A stretch of 64,000 nt of DNA from contig NC_044929.1 of the NCBI RefSeq assembly GCF_003576645.1, positions 2,993,129 through 3,057,128 of the forward strand. The letters run 5' to 3'. Position 1 is the stretch's first letter. Each line of letters starts with the position of its first letter. Under the pieces are notes generated by a model. The model was not told the DNA's origin and ran no database searches. It worked only from the letters and a program-made list of their open reading frames with translations. This stretch comes from Ipomoea triloba (Eukaryota > Streptophyta > Magnoliopsida > Solanales > Convolvulaceae). A program made the translations under genes and the position numbers. Of the stretch, positions 11,531 through 24,562 are shown piece by piece.

Positions 11531-12318
11531 ACAAAATGTGCGATATTTAAAGGTTGTGTTTGGTCGGCCGTTAACTAGCCAAAAGTCATAAAACCAACAA
11601 TATATTAGTAAATTAATTTTATAAAATATACGCATGTATTTTTTTTTTAAATATACATATTGTTATGTCTTTTTATATGTTAATTACTAATTATAAGCAA
11701 TTAATTTTAGAAACAAATGTAAAATAAGACATTAGATTTATCGCTTATGTAAAATTAGGACATTAAATTTAACAAGTGTCCAATTAGACTATTAAACAAG
11801 CAAAAAATATGAATATAAAATATGATTGTTGCAAATAGTAGGGGCTCGAGCATTCACAGGGTCAAGTAACTAAGACTCTGGCCTCCCCTAGCATTTTTTT
11901 ATTTTTTATAGTAAAATTCATTCATATTGCTAACATAGTATATACTTAGAGTCGTCCTTTCATCAATCATATATACTAGTTGGGAGAAAAATTTAAAATA
12001 TTTTCAACTCAAAATTGTATTGAAAGAAATAAAAAGTATTGAATTACACATATTTTACTTGTTAGATTGTACACTTTTTAAAATATAACTCAATTGCACA
12101 AAAAGATTTTAAATTCAGTAACTCAAATTCACAAAATAATAAATTTAGTGCGCTATTTGAAAATTTTTTAAATTCAGTAACTCAAATTCACAAAATAATA
12201 AATTTAGTGCGCTATTTGACTTGTTTTCCTTAATTTTATTAAAACTTTCTCGACAAATTGGTAAGGAATAAAAGGAATAACTAATCATCAATATTAGTGA
12301 ATTAATATATTAAAATAT
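11531..12318. other. AT-rich intergenic DNA with a 59-bp tandem duplication
   Basis: No gene is visible. A segment beginning aaattcagtaactcaaattc and containing aatttagtgcgctatttga occurs at 12111-12160 and again at 12170-12219, a period of 59. The rest is low-complexity AT-rich sequence up to the tRNA gene. Confidence 0.6.
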
Positions 12319-12390
12319 AGCCCCCAGCGAGGATCGAACTCGCGACCTTTCGCTTACGAAGCGAACGCACTACCACTATGCTATGGAGGC
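12319..12390 (-). tRNA. tRNA-Thr (anticodon CGT)
   Basis: On the minus strand 72 bases fold as a cloverleaf. The acceptor GCCTCCA pairs with TGGGGGC (one G-T pair) and the discriminator is T. The D arm is GCATAGTGGTAGTGC. The anticodon stem TTCGC/GCGAA encloses loop TTCGTAA, giving anticodon CGT for ACG codons. The T arm is GCGAG-TTCGATC-CTCGC. Box A (tagcatagtgg) and box B (gttcgatcc) are intact and no intron is present. It lies 150 bases upstream of, and divergent from, the ASNSD1-like gene. Confidence 0.93.
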
Positions 12391-12540
12391 TGTTGTTTTT
12401 AATTTACACATAAAATAATTATATTTGGTATTAAGTAAACACAAACAGAGAGTTGCTCAGTTCAGCTAATGCAAAACCCTAATTCGAGTTTCAAAAATTA
12501 GGGTTTAATCAAAATTGCAGATTACAGAGGCGACTACGAG

Positions 12541-15500
12541 ATGTGTGGAATTGCGCTGATTGTTTCCGGAATTCGCATCGACTTATCGTCTCTTCTCCCA
12601 GATTTCATCTCTCCGACTCCTCAATTCCATCAGCAGGTAATTTTACTTTACGGAAAGTTGATGCACTCACATTTATGCATTTGCACGAGTATTTCTCCGT
12701 TTTTTTGTTGACATTTTATCAAACAGGCTTTGTTTTTAGAAGAAGATATCAAAACTGTTTTGCGTAGAAGAGGTCCAGACAGCTTAGGAAGCAAGACTGT
12801 GTTTCTTCATTTCAAAACCTCTCCTTTTGGTGAAGGGAAATGTGAAATTGTTGCTATTAATGATAATGAAAATTGTAGTAAAAAAACTGACATCAAGCTC
12901 AGTAATGGTAGTGCTAAAGAATTGTTTGGAGAACTACGGTTTATTGGGGCTACATTGCAGCTTAGAGGAGTTAATCCTATTGTTCAGCCTTTGGTGGATG
13001 AATGTGGAAATATTCTTGTCTACAATGGTATGGCTTACATTATTATTGTTATTAAGCTACGTAATTACCATGTTTATTGCATGTGGAAAAATGATAATCC
13101 GTATTGTTTTAGTGCGTTTTTGTCTTGGAGCATAAGAAAAATCATTGGTACCTTTTTGGCTTTTTTCATATGTGTATGCTGTGTTCACACATGATTAAGA
13201 TGATTAATTTGTACAAAGAACATATTTGAATAATGGAAATGCAACTTGTTGCTGAATTCTGATTATATCATATGTGAAATGAGATCCTTTGGTATTAGTT
13301 GTGTCATGTATGGCATAATCGCGATGCATCCTGTTTCTAGTTCTCCCATTTCTAAAGCTGAATTTTTTATTTTTTATTTTAAATTGTAATTTATAGGTGA
13401 AATTTTTGGAGGTATTTGTGTGGCTAGCTATGGCAATGACACGGAGGTTCTGATGCAATCCTTGAGAGAATGCTGCTGTTGTATTTCAAGTGGACATAAT
13501 AGATCTCATTTTTCTGATGGACAACTGCAGAGCTCAATTCCTGAGCTTCTTTCTCGAATCAAGGGACCATGGGCTATGATATATTGGCAGGTAACTATGA
13601 GTGGTAAGTTCTTTTCAGCTTTACTTTAAATGCTGCAATTATGCATCATTTTAAAGCCTGTGTTACTGAAATTGTGTCCTTGCAATCTTGCATGTAGAAT
13701 AGCTCAAAGACATTGTGGTTTGGAAGAGATGCATTTGGCAGGCGGAGCCTTCTTGTTCATTGGCCTACTAAGGAGGACTCTCGTTTTCTGCTATCTTCTG
13801 TGTCACCACCTTCTTCAACTTGTGAAAGCTCAGGTGCATAGTTGTCAATGGACCTTTACATTTCTCTTCTTTCTACTTAGTATATACTAGTTCAGAAAAT
13901 CTGTAATTTGTTAGCAAAATTTCCTTGATAGTTCTGTGAATTGTCACATTCATTAGACAATATTAATGGTAGATTAATATTTAATAAGGAATCTAACAGC
14001 AAATTTGCAAAGGTTAAACAATTTAGGGTGTTGTGTTTAGACCTAATTTGAGTTGAAATTCTGGGTCTATTAGGTTCATTAGGTACCCGGTACATCATAT
14101 ATTCATATCTGCATGTTGGCGTGGTGTGTTACAGTCTCCCTCCTCTAAGATCAAAATATGCCCAAGTACTATGAGTTGGGCTTTCTGCGGATGATAATGG
14201 AAACCAATCTCTAGGAAGGGGTAAATAAACTACTAAGAGAGGAAAAGTAGAAACCATTGATATCTCTACACCACCTTGCATGTGCCATCAGCTGGCAATT
14301 TTTTTCAATCTATAAGCATGCTCTATAATGAACCATTATTTTTGCATTCAGACAATATTTTAATATATGGTCTACTATGAGCCTACTTACAGGCTTCAGT
14401 GATTGTGAACAAAGTTATAGCGTGGACTTCTGGGAAGAACTTCCATGTGGAGTGTACAATTTATCTATTGGTGCTTATCAAACCAATAGAGATTTGGTTG
14501 GTGACATTAGGAAACATGATTGGCCTGATCCAAAACTTAAAGAACTGATTAGGTGGGAGAGAACTTGCGTACAACCCACCCCAGAGGAATTGCACAGTTC
14601 TCGGATAGAGGTCTCTTGTGAGCAGGACAATATTCGCAGTAATTCTGGTAGTACTTGAACTGAATTATATTGTTTAATGTTATGCATGCAGTTACAAACA
14701 ACTTTGATACTCTTACTATTTCCAATAAGATGCCATGAGTCCATGACATTTAAGATGCTTTGGAATCTCTAGTATTTGATTTTCATGTCGCTTGGCTCAA
14801 ACATGACTCAAGTTTTTTCTTCCAATAGTTTCAGGTCGTATACAGTGTTCATCTACATTGCCACTGCAGAAAGTGATGAATGCTTTAAGAGAATCTGTAA
14901 TGAAAAGAACTTCAAATGATACAGTTTATCAGGTTTCCAACTGACTAATGTGAACTTGTGTTGCTATTATACACTCATGTGCCATGCTTCATACATAATT
15001 ATAGAAAGGAAAAATGTTTCTTTCTATTTTTTGGTACATCTGAAACTAATGTTCAGATGTTCCTTTCTTGTTGTATGTCTTTTGAAGACCTTTCCCGCCT
15101 TACATTTGATGCCCTAGCTTGTGAATGTGGGAGTACTTGTTTGTATAGTAATTCCTGTTGATGCTTTGAGTTTGATGCACCACATTTTCACAGAAGTACA
15201 TTTTCCTTTTGCTTTTGGAAATGCTTGAATGGGCAAGATTGTAAAGAATAAACTCTTTTCTTTATGGCAAACAAGCTGCTTTTACCTATTGCTCCTTGCC
15301 TCCTTTTTTCCTTTTATTGAACCAATTTTTACCATGATTCAATTACAATTATTTTTTTAAAAAAAAAACTTATAAAAAATGTTATTAATTTTTCAATTTG
15401 TTTAGTCTATTCATGATACTGTTGTTGTATTTATAATGTTCCTTAATGTAGGCAGTTTCACTTGGATGTGATCATAAAAACTATGCTCCAGTAGCACTGC

Positions 15501-18500
15501 TCTTTTCTGGCGGATTGGATTCTATGATACTTGCAGCATTGATGGATCAGTGCATGGATGCTGAATGTGAGTGTTTATGTGTATCTGCTAGATTATATCT
15601 TTGAAGTTTAATTATACACTTATTTTTAAAGCTCCTTTCCTGTTGCCTAATCAAGAATCATTTATTTCTAGAGGATTGTTTTAGAATTTGTTCTTTCTTC
15701 TGCTTTTTGGATGTAGATGAAATTGATCTACTTAATGTAAGCTTTGATGGTCAGTGTGCTCCTGATAGAATTTCTGCTAGGGCAGGTCTAAAGGAACTTC
15801 AAAGAATTGCCCCATCAAGAAGGTATGCAGTTATCCTTGTCCTTCTGCATGAAATAGAAGGCATTTATATTGAAGATGTGTGTTGATAATGGCATAATGC
15901 TCATGGCTCTTCGAGAGTAATTTTCATTACCCTGTTTTGGTATTTCAGCAAGGCAGTAATTTAGGCTTACCTCTGATGTTTTTATTTTTTAAAAATCCAA
16001 TGAGATCGCCCCTCTAGTTGGAATGTTGGATCATTACCAGGGTTGTTGGAGTTAATATTTGATGTGGTCTTATTTATCTGTAATGATCCTTGCCTTCGTC
16101 TCTCTTTTTTAAACACTTTTGGTGTTTGACTTGTAGAAATGTCTGAATTGCAGATGGAAACTTGTAGAAATTGATGCCGATCTTCAAAAGTTGACCTCCG
16201 AAACAAAACATGTCATGTCACTAATAAATCCTGCAAAGACCTACATGGTACATTTCTTGTGACTGTTATGCTGTTCTAAGCATTTTCATACGTGATCTCT
16301 CCTAGTAAAAGATGTGTGTTGCTTTTGCCCAACTGAAACTTATCCAAATAGATCACTATTGCTAAGAGCTTTTAATACATCCAGACATTCAGTTGAATGT
16401 ATGTTGAGAGTTCTTGGAAAAGAAAAGTTGTTTGGATATTAACTCTGGCATTATTGATGGTCATAGACTCATAGTTACAATAAAGGACTGTATTTATGAA
16501 CTTAGAAATTAAAACTAATCAAATGTAGGAGATATTTGGACTTTCAAAAGTAAGTGTGTGTTCTGGTTTTTAGGAAAGCGCTTATTATACTTCAAATTGA
16601 GGCTTTTGAGTTTAGACTTAAATGTTTTCCTCTAATGTACTATAAAAAGGCTTTTCTCAACCATTAATATTTAGCCAACATTTATTTTTTCAAGTAGATA
16701 AGCTTAAGAATAAGTTGGGACTTGGGATGAACTTGCATAAAGTGGTTTAGCTATACACTTCCAAATGCTATAAACAAATGTGAGGAGAAACCCAAAAAAT
16801 GGGAAGCAGTCTGTTCATCAAAATACAATACTTTATATCACATGTAGAAGTCATTCCTAAAAATTGATTCAGGACCTGAATATTGGAATAGCACTATGGT
16901 TGGCAGCTGGTGGTGATGGTTGGGTGTATCAAAACACGAGCGCTAGTAATGGAGAAAGATTTGAATGTATCAAGTATAAGTCTGACGCCAGGGTTCTCCT
17001 GGTAGGCTCTGGTGCCGATGAGCAGTGTGCTGGATATGGCCGGCATAGGACAAAATTTAGAAATGGAAGGTGAGTTTAGAGAATATGTTGGTTTTTAAAT
17101 GTTCCATCTCCAATAGGCTCACGGGTATTAAACATCTGATTATACTGGTTCTGTGTGCCCCTATCCAACATTGGTATATTGCTGTTAATTCTTAATCTCT
17201 TACAACTGTGGCTTTATTACGGGTCTTTTGCTAATTGCTCCTTTCAAATGGTTGATCCATTTTGATTAATAAATAGCTGGCTAGGGTTGAGTGAGGAAAT
17301 GAAATTAGACATGCAAAGGATTTGGAAGAGGAATCTAGGACGAGATGATAGATGCATTGCCGACAATGGCAAGGAGGTATGTCAGTAACTCAACTATTAA
17401 TTTTTCGGTAAATTTTTCCAGTTAATAATGCACTTGTTATATGTTTTTCAGGCTAGATTTCCTTTCTTGGATGAGGACGTCATAAGGACATTGCTTGATA
17501 TTCCTTTGTGGGAGATTGCTGACCTGAATCAACCAAGTGGTGTTGGGGATAAGAAAATCTTGAGAGAGGTCTTTCTCTTCTTTCAAGTTTTATTTTTAGT
17601 TTACACTGCAATGCTAAAATGAGCGTTTTACATATCTGGTTACATAATTTTTTATTAAAAAAATCAAACAATATACCTGGGTGGTAGTTTTCAATGTGAA
17701 ATAAGGGCCCGCGGGAAAATGACTTGATTGACTTCCTGAAATAATTTTCCGGAATTTATGAAGTTTGGCTATTCAAGAAAAATAAAGTCAATGGAAAATA
17801 TTTATTTTAGTCAAAAGGAGAAAAATGCTTGTTTTACAATGCAAGGTGGACCCTGGTCCATGGTATAACAATTGATTCACATCACAACCCTTTTATGCGG
17901 ACTACCATGGACCCGGTCCACCTTGCAAATTGTGAACATTCAGTATATAAATTATGTATTTTGGACCCAGGTCCACAGAATAATTTGTCCCTTTTAGTTA
18001 GCTATATAGGCGCCTACTCAGTTAAAAGATAAGCTATAGCCCACAATATATCTAGACCCAGTGGAACCTGGGCATATATTCATATGTAGAAGGAAATTAT
18101 GAAGCTAGCTAACATATGCATGCTCAAATTCAAGATAAGGAATAATTTTGTAATAGATTTTTTTGAACATTTTTAAGAAAATGAACCAAATAGAAAAAAG
18201 ATGATTTTTTGAACATTTTTTAGAAAACGAACCAAACAAAAAAACAGATAATTTTATAATTTTCAGCCAAACAGAAAAAAGATGTTTTTTAATTTTCAGC
18301 CAAACAGAAAAAATATGTTTTTTAATTTTCAGCCAAACATCAGAAAATGAAAATGTTTTCCGGAAAACGACTCATTTTTCGGTAATCATTTTACAAAAAA
18401 AATATTTTTTCTGGTTTTCAAAGAGACCCTAAATATAAAAGCTGTAAATTTGAGTTATGTATCCATGCCATTTACATATCTGAATGCTGTTGAAATCTTC

Positions 18501-19118
18501 TTTCTTATGAAGATTGCCCAGTTGCTTGGATTATCTGAAGCAGCTTCTCTGCCCAAAAGAGCAATCCAGGTGTGCTTTCTGAACTTTACATTTGATTTGC
18601 ACAAAATTTCATCACAAGGGAACTAAATCAGGATATCCAATTCAAATATCGCATCATATTCTTACTCCCCAGAATAACCTTGTATTTAATTTCTTTGAAG
18701 AACTTTGGTCTTTGGTGGAGTTCCTCAAGTGTTTGCCATGTAATTCTCCAATCAAATTATAACACACGGATTATTTTTTACTAACTTAGATTTCCAATAT
18801 CCACTCGTGAACTACATGACAAACATCTAAGGAGAACTTCACCCAAGCTCCTTCATAATTTCTTTATATCCTTGGTAGCAATGGCCATTTAAACAGTAAA
18901 CCAGAATGATCTTTAGATTTCCTTGATTTATTATTCCTAAATGATGAGACTGCTTTGCGTAATTGAGTCGCATTATAAATTATATTACATTTCTCTCATT
19001 CTCTATACAGTTTGGTTCAAGGATAGCACGAGAATCAAATCGCAAGAATTTTGGAAGCAATCGTGCTGCCAATCAAGCGTCTGCCGGAAGTGTAGTGATA
19101 TACGGGCCATCAAACTAA
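12541..19118 (+). CDS. Asparagine synthetase domain-containing protein 1-like
   Basis: Fourteen exons join in phase to 659 residues: 12541-12636, 12727-13027, 13397-13590, 13698-13833, 14393-14647, 14829-14932, 15452-15566, 15717-15822, 16154-16247, 16873-17069, 17277-17376, 17452-17568, 18513-18569 and 19011-19118. The product starts MCGIALI, so Cys2 could act as the nucleophile of an N-terminal glutamine amidotransferase fold (family knowledge). GPWAMIYWQ and [16 protein letters not shown] fit that domain. The second half is an asparagine-synthetase-type ATP-pyrophosphatase with P-loop FSGGLDS at residues 380-386, then [19 protein letters not shown] and [11 protein letters not shown]. The order and length match eukaryotic ASNSD1 proteins, whose biochemical role is poorly defined, rather than ASN1/ASN2 enzymes. 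Intron 12 contains nested repeats. Confidence 0.93.
17705..18430. mobile_element. Nested repeat block in intron 12 of the ASNSD1-like gene
   Basis: The left edge has ggaaaatgacttgattgac. The right part has repeated 'ttttcagccaaacagaaaaa' units (about 18260-18335) and ends with ttttccggaaaacgac and tttacaaaaaa text. Together they resemble a TIR-type element with subterminal repeats. Within it lies a second insertion with inverted ends: gcaaggtggaccctggtcca at 17841-17860 and tggacccggtccaccttgca at about 17908-17927. A further ggacccaggtccac follows at about 17965. The inner ends match the GGTGGACC family described at 51.5-52.1 kb. No ORF is present. Confidence 0.5.
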
Positions 19119-20128
19119 ATCTGTTAGCACTCTCGTGTTATCTTTACTGGAGCTTGGAGAAGCTCCGTTTCACACTGCAACAATGAGAAGGAGAGGAAGA
19201 AGACAAAGCTATGTTGAATGACAACTTAAGGAAACAGGGAAGATATCTCCTTTGCTAGGTTCCAACTTATTTATGCTCTTCTTGTCACCAAATGAATAGG
19301 AGGGATCTATTAATTGAATATGTTGGTCAACATTCCACAAATCAAACAACTTTAATGTTATAGTTGAGTTATTCCACAATGTTTAATTGAACTTTGTATG
19401 AGAGAGATATGACAAAAATACTCTCAGCATGTTGCAATGTGCATCTTTTAACATTTTTGTTTAGAAATTCTTGAAATCGAATATTAATGGATTAAGCATC
19501 ATGTTCCACTAAACTAAACGAGGTACAAGTAAAATCACTAAAAATATGATATTGGAAATAGGTGTAGTAAAACCCTTATCAGGATTGTGGATCAATAAAC
19601 ACTTACAATGGATCCATTTGTGGGGAGTTATGTCCAAAAAGCACTTTTGCTCTTTATATCCTAGTTTTTGCGTCAAATTTCAATTTGTGAACCTTTGCTT
19701 TATGCATTTGTTGTTCATAGCCAGTTCATTGTAGGTCTCTCAATAGCAATAATGACATTTTAAGTTATTGTTGAACGAAGACGGGTAAAAGACAATCATG
19801 TAAATAAAATAACCATGACTAAGGTAACATGTTATTTAGTACAATTGTATGATTTTAAGTTGTTCGATGAATTAATTACTTTAAAAAAAATTAATGACCC
19901 AATTGTATATTTGTGTTTAATAATGATTGCCGGTTTAATTTAAGTTTATTTAATATTAAAAGAAAAAAAAAAGAGAAAGAAAACGAGGGAGATGCTATCA
20001 CCCTTACGACGCCGTTTCAGAAGTGGTTTGACTGTGGGCAACCCTGCACAGAGTACCGAGCTGAAGAAAAACCTGCACTGGCGGCTCTGACAGTAGTCTT
20101 ACGTTTGCGGCTGTGAAGGAAATCATCA
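19119..20128. other. 3' flank of ASNSD1-like gene and promoter of HGH1-like gene
   Basis: No gene is visible. The first few hundred bases are probably 3'UTR of the upstream gene. Close to the next start codon, at about 20006, lies acgacgccgtttc. This resembles the GACG(T/C)CGTTT text often found just upstream of plant housekeeping genes. No clear TATA box is seen. Confidence 0.4.
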
Positions 20129-20202
20129 ATGGCGAATGAACTTGAAGAACTGATTGGCTTCCTCTCATCTCCTTCTCCCCCCGTAAGCAATGTTTCTCGT
20201 CC

Positions 20203-20260
<58 letters not shown>

Positions 20261-22891
20261 TGTTTATCTATTGTATATACCACTGAAAGCTGAAACTTCG
20301 AGGGTTTTGGTTTTGTATGTGTAAACCACTCAAATTTAGATCAAGAAAGCGGCTGTAGGTATTCTTCGTGACTATACGGGGTCCGACGATGGGCTGCAAT
20401 CTCTGGGAAGATACTCCAGCATTGTGCTTCCGCCTTTGTCACGCCTGCTCGCTGAAAACAAGGTTTTTTATTATTATTATTTTTCTATATTTGTTTATTT
20501 CTGTTTCAATTAGATAAAAACACAGTTCATATTTATGAGGAACAAATAATTTCAGGAAGTGCATATAAATTTGTTTGTCTAAAGCTTTTATATATAAGAG
20601 GTCCTAGTATCTAACTGTCCATTGAGTTTGGGCTGTCTATTTAAGCAGATGCTCTTACAAAACAAAATGTTCAATTTCTATTATTACAGAATGGCACTGT
20701 GTGAATTGTAATGATATATTAAGGGAATTTAGAAAGGTTAAGCAGTGTAACTGCAAAAGCTACTTTACAAATTACAATGTTAGTACATAAGATAGTTGGC
20801 CTCTGATTTGTGTAAAATTCATCAACAATACTTCTCATTTGTGTTACTTGTGGTCCTATATCAAGGTAGTGGTCTTTGTCTTAAGTAATATATGAAGGGA
20901 TTTGATCTATCTCCTAATGGATGATTAACTTTTCTGTCCTGGCTCTTTTGATCACTCAATTTAGGTGGTTTCTGAACCTGCAGCACAAGCACTTGTGAAT
21001 TTGTCACAAAAGCCAGAGTTAGCAGGTAAGATGGTCGAGATGGGTATGGTCAAAATGGCTATGGAGGTTCTCTATAAGAAGGATTGTGAAATTATTCATT
21101 TTCTGGTTATGCTTCTTGTCAATCTCACACAATTGGATGCCGGTGTTGACTCACTGATTAAGGTTATTTCTTGTTCCCTTTTTGTTCATTTGACATTAAC
21201 ATGCTCTTAAAGATGAATAAACTCTTGATAGGATTTTAATCTTATTCCTAATTTCTTGATTTCTTTACCTGGTCGATTAGTCGGGTGATGACAAGATACA
21301 TGGCCTATATGTCATGAAGCTCGTGAGGTCATTCTGTTCATCCTCCAGTGAGAATAAAGGTGTGTGAAGATCCTAGTCTATTTTCCTTGGCTTTTGCAGT
21401 AGGTTCTCTTTTCTTGTTTCCAGTGCTTTACCAACTTTGGTCACCTGTTTTGACAAAATGAGCAAGTAAATGACAGAGGGAGATTGGGAAAGGACCATTT
21501 CACATTTTCACTTATGGTGGCTATGATTTTCCTTTTTTTTTTTTGGAGTTTATGCAATTTACACAATGTCAATTTTTTCCTTTGAATTTGATTGTCTATT
21601 TTTATGTTTTTCCCTAGTATTTTGTGATATTGGTGTAAAATCCAAGGCCTACGCAATGTCATTTTTATCTTATGCCTTCTGTGCTTGTATCATCAATTAA
21701 GACGCTTCTGTCTTAGGCTCACAGCCTCAATTAGTTGTGTGTGTGTGTGGAGGGGGGTGGGGAGGAGTCTCCACTTCTAATAGGAAGCGAAGGATGAGGG
21801 TATCTAAGAAGTAGTAACAACGGGAATTGTGGCAGTTTTCTTTGCTATCTAAATTTCATGATGTTTATAAGATAAACCTTAACACATGCCTAAATAGAAC
21901 AATTTTGGCTTCATAGTAGCTAGGAACATCCCTTCACTTACCTATTGGTTAGAAAAAGTTAAGCTTGAAGAATATGATTGAATCCATAAACCAAATATTG
22001 GTTGACATTTAGATTATTTTTCATCAAAACCTATGATCATCAGGTGATCCCTTTGAGCATGTGGCTTCTGTATTGGTGAACATTTCAAAAAGAGAAGAAG
22101 GGAGGAAACTTCTGCTGGACCCCAAGCGAGGACTTCTGAAGCAGATTATTCGGCAGTTTGATTCAGGAAGCATGCTGCGAAAGAAAGGGGTGTGTGTGAG
22201 AAATCCATTTTAATTCAATATGGATAATAATGAAGTAGAGATTATGGAATGCAACTTTTCTTTAATAGTAATTTTTTACTATAGGTCTCCGGAACTATTC
22301 GTAACTGCTGCTTTGAAGCTGAAAATCAGCTACAAAATTTGCTTTTAATTTCAGAGTTTCTATGGCCAGCTCTCCTACTGCCAGTTGCTGGAAATAAGGT
22401 GACTTACTTTCTCTTGCTCTTGGGACTTGGGGTGTATATATGGAAATGATTGTGTGGATTACAAGGTCTAATTTGGAAATCAGTCAAATAATACAAAACA
22501 CAGGGACTAGAGTGATTTAGCTTTTAGTCTTTTTGCTTGGGCAGCATCTAGTTTTGCCTTCTGAGAGGCTGGAATGTTTCTCATTTTTCAGTGGTTAAGA
22601 AGCCTTTGTTATTATCAGTCTTGTTAGTTTTCCTTTGAGAAGATTGGATTTCCTTCTTCTATACAGCGTTGTGATAAAAAAAGAAGTGCTTCATTCTGCC
22701 CCTTGAAATCTAAAGTTACATGAAGCTTGTCTTAGAACCGAAGTTTCATAGAATACATGAACATATGTGATTGTAAAGACTCTAAGTTGAAGTTAGCAAT
22801 AACATCCTACAAAACAGTAGAAAGCCAGATGATCTAAGGGGGTGTTTGGTTTATGGTTTTGAACCCTACTATAGCATGATTGTTGTTGTTG

Positions 22892-22932
<41 letters not shown>

Positions 22933-24041
22933 GGTTATAATTTCTAAATGCAGATGAAGTTAATAATTTGTTTCCACTTGTTGATTGACTTGCAACAGAT
23001 CTATACTGAGCAAGACACATCTAAAATGCCACTTGAGCTTGCGAGTGCACTTTCCATTGAGCGTGAACCTGTGACTGATCCTGAAATTCGTGTACAATCA
23101 TTGGAAGCTATTTATTTACTCGTCTTACAGGTAAACTTGGCATGTGGTTTTGGGAGCGATGTCACCCACAGGAAATTCCCTGGCTACTGAATTAAAAAGA
23201 GGGGAAAAGAATCAAATAAGCCCCTAAACTTTATTGAAAATTCAATTAGGCCTTTAAACTTTCAAAACGTGCAATTAAACCCATAAACATGTTATTTTGG
23301 AGCATTGAAGCCCCAAAACCGGTTGGTGACCTGTAATTGCAGGTCACTAAGGTTCCGGCGACCCTCCGGCCAACGAGGCTCTAATCAATTTTCGGCGACA
23401 TTCCGGGGACAAACACCAGCGACCAGTTGGTTTGCCTTCTCCAATGACCAGTTGGTCACCTTTTACAAACTCGACTGGCGACCATTTGATGGTCGCCGGT
23501 CGCTTGTGTTTGCCCCCGAAAATTGGTCAAAGGGTCGCCGGAACCCTAGTGACCTGCAATTATAGGTCACCAACTGGTTTGGGCTTTAATGCTCCAAAAT
23601 AACAAGTTTATGAGTTTAATTGTACCTTTTGAAAGTTTAAGGGCTTAATTGATTTTTCGAGTAAAGTTTAGAGGTTCTCTCTAAAAAGAATGGTGTATTT
23701 CACTATAGTTTACAGACATTTTAATGGTGATTTGTGTTGTGCCCTCTTTCTGCATCTTGATTGCCTCAGGAGGCCGGTCGAAGTGCATTTTGGTCAGTGA
23801 ATGGTCCGAGGATACTACAAGTAGGGTATGAAGATGAAGAAGATCCGAAAGCAATGGAAGCATATGAGCGAGTTGGCTCCTTGGTATTGCAAAATCCCAC
23901 TCTCTTTTCACTTTTTTCCACTCTATCTGCCTTTTTTAGTAAATAGCAGGCTCTTACTTTCAAACTCACCAATTACAAAATGTTCTGCTTTGCTAGCTGA
24001 TCCAAGAGGGTAGCTTTGGGGAACCATCAACGGACAAATAA
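20129..24041 (+). CDS. HGH1-type protein (armadillo-like, DUF383/DUF384)
   Basis: Nine exons in phase give 334 residues: 20129-20182, 20340-20462, 20965-21162, 21281-21359, 22044-22189, 22285-22398, 22999-23130, 23770-23883 and 23997-24041. The start MANELEELIGFLSS opens a helical-repeat protein. Recognisable family blocks are EPAAQALVNLSQ, FLVMLLVNLTQ, HVASVLVNISKREEGRKLL, SGTIRNCCFE, and the C-terminal DPEIRVQSLEAIYLL followed by GRSAFWSVNGPRILQVGYE. Length and order fit HGH1 (FAM203). In yeast and human this is an adaptor that helps TRiC/CCT fold elongation factor 2; that role is family knowledge and the plant role is inferred. The first intron carries a long AT run and intron 7 carries a MULE-like MITE. 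Confidence 0.92.
20205..20258. repeat. (AT)n microsatellite in HGH1 intron 1
   Basis: About 25 alternating AT dinucleotides begin 22 bases after the exon 1 splice donor. The tract is likely length-variable between individuals. Confidence 0.9.
22881..22932. repeat. (GTT)n(ATT)n microsatellite in HGH1 intron 6
   Basis: A compound trinucleotide run, first GTT units and then ATT units, lies upstream of exon 7. Confidence 0.9.
23201..23681. mobile_element. MULE-like MITE, family A copy 2, in HGH1 intron 7
   Basis: The TIRs are about 165 bp each. The left half runs from ggggaaaagaatcaaataag through cccaaaaccggttggtgacc. The right half is its complement, from caactggtttgggctttaat to gtaaagtttagagg. 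The flanks carry an 8-bp duplication, taaaaaga at 23193-23200 and 23682-23689. The GC-rich core has repeated 'gaccagttggt' and 'ggtcgccgg' text. No ORF for a transposase is present. It is the best preserved member of family A. Confidence 0.75.
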
Positions 24042-24562
24042 CAGCCAAAATCTTGCCGGTTGTGTGGTTTAGTATATGGAAACCATTACGTTTGATGGAT
24101 TTTGGTGGATAAATGCCCAGTCTATTGTCCAGGTATTGACAAGTATAGAAGCCCCCACTTGACACAACCTTTCATAGTGTTGATTGGAGAAAGGGTATAT
24201 TAATGCATATCATGAAATTGAACCAAACCTTGTATTGTAGGTGTGATTTGTAGCATTTTATGATTAGGGTATAGTAATGCATACCATGAACATGAACCAA
24301 TCAACCAAACTTGGTGTTTTTTTTTTTTTTTTATTTTATAAATATTATTAATTTAATCAGATTTTATTTTCCAATTCATTCACTCTCTTATTTAATACTA
24401 GCCGCAGGCACGTGTTGTGTTGTGTGAAACTTCTTATCCAGCGATCAGTTAATGTGTTTTAATTCTTAAATGATACTCCGTAATATATAGATATTACTGA
24501 AAATAGAAGGATATATAGATGGGGTAATAGGTAATTCTAGACAAATTGGTTAGACGGTTGAT

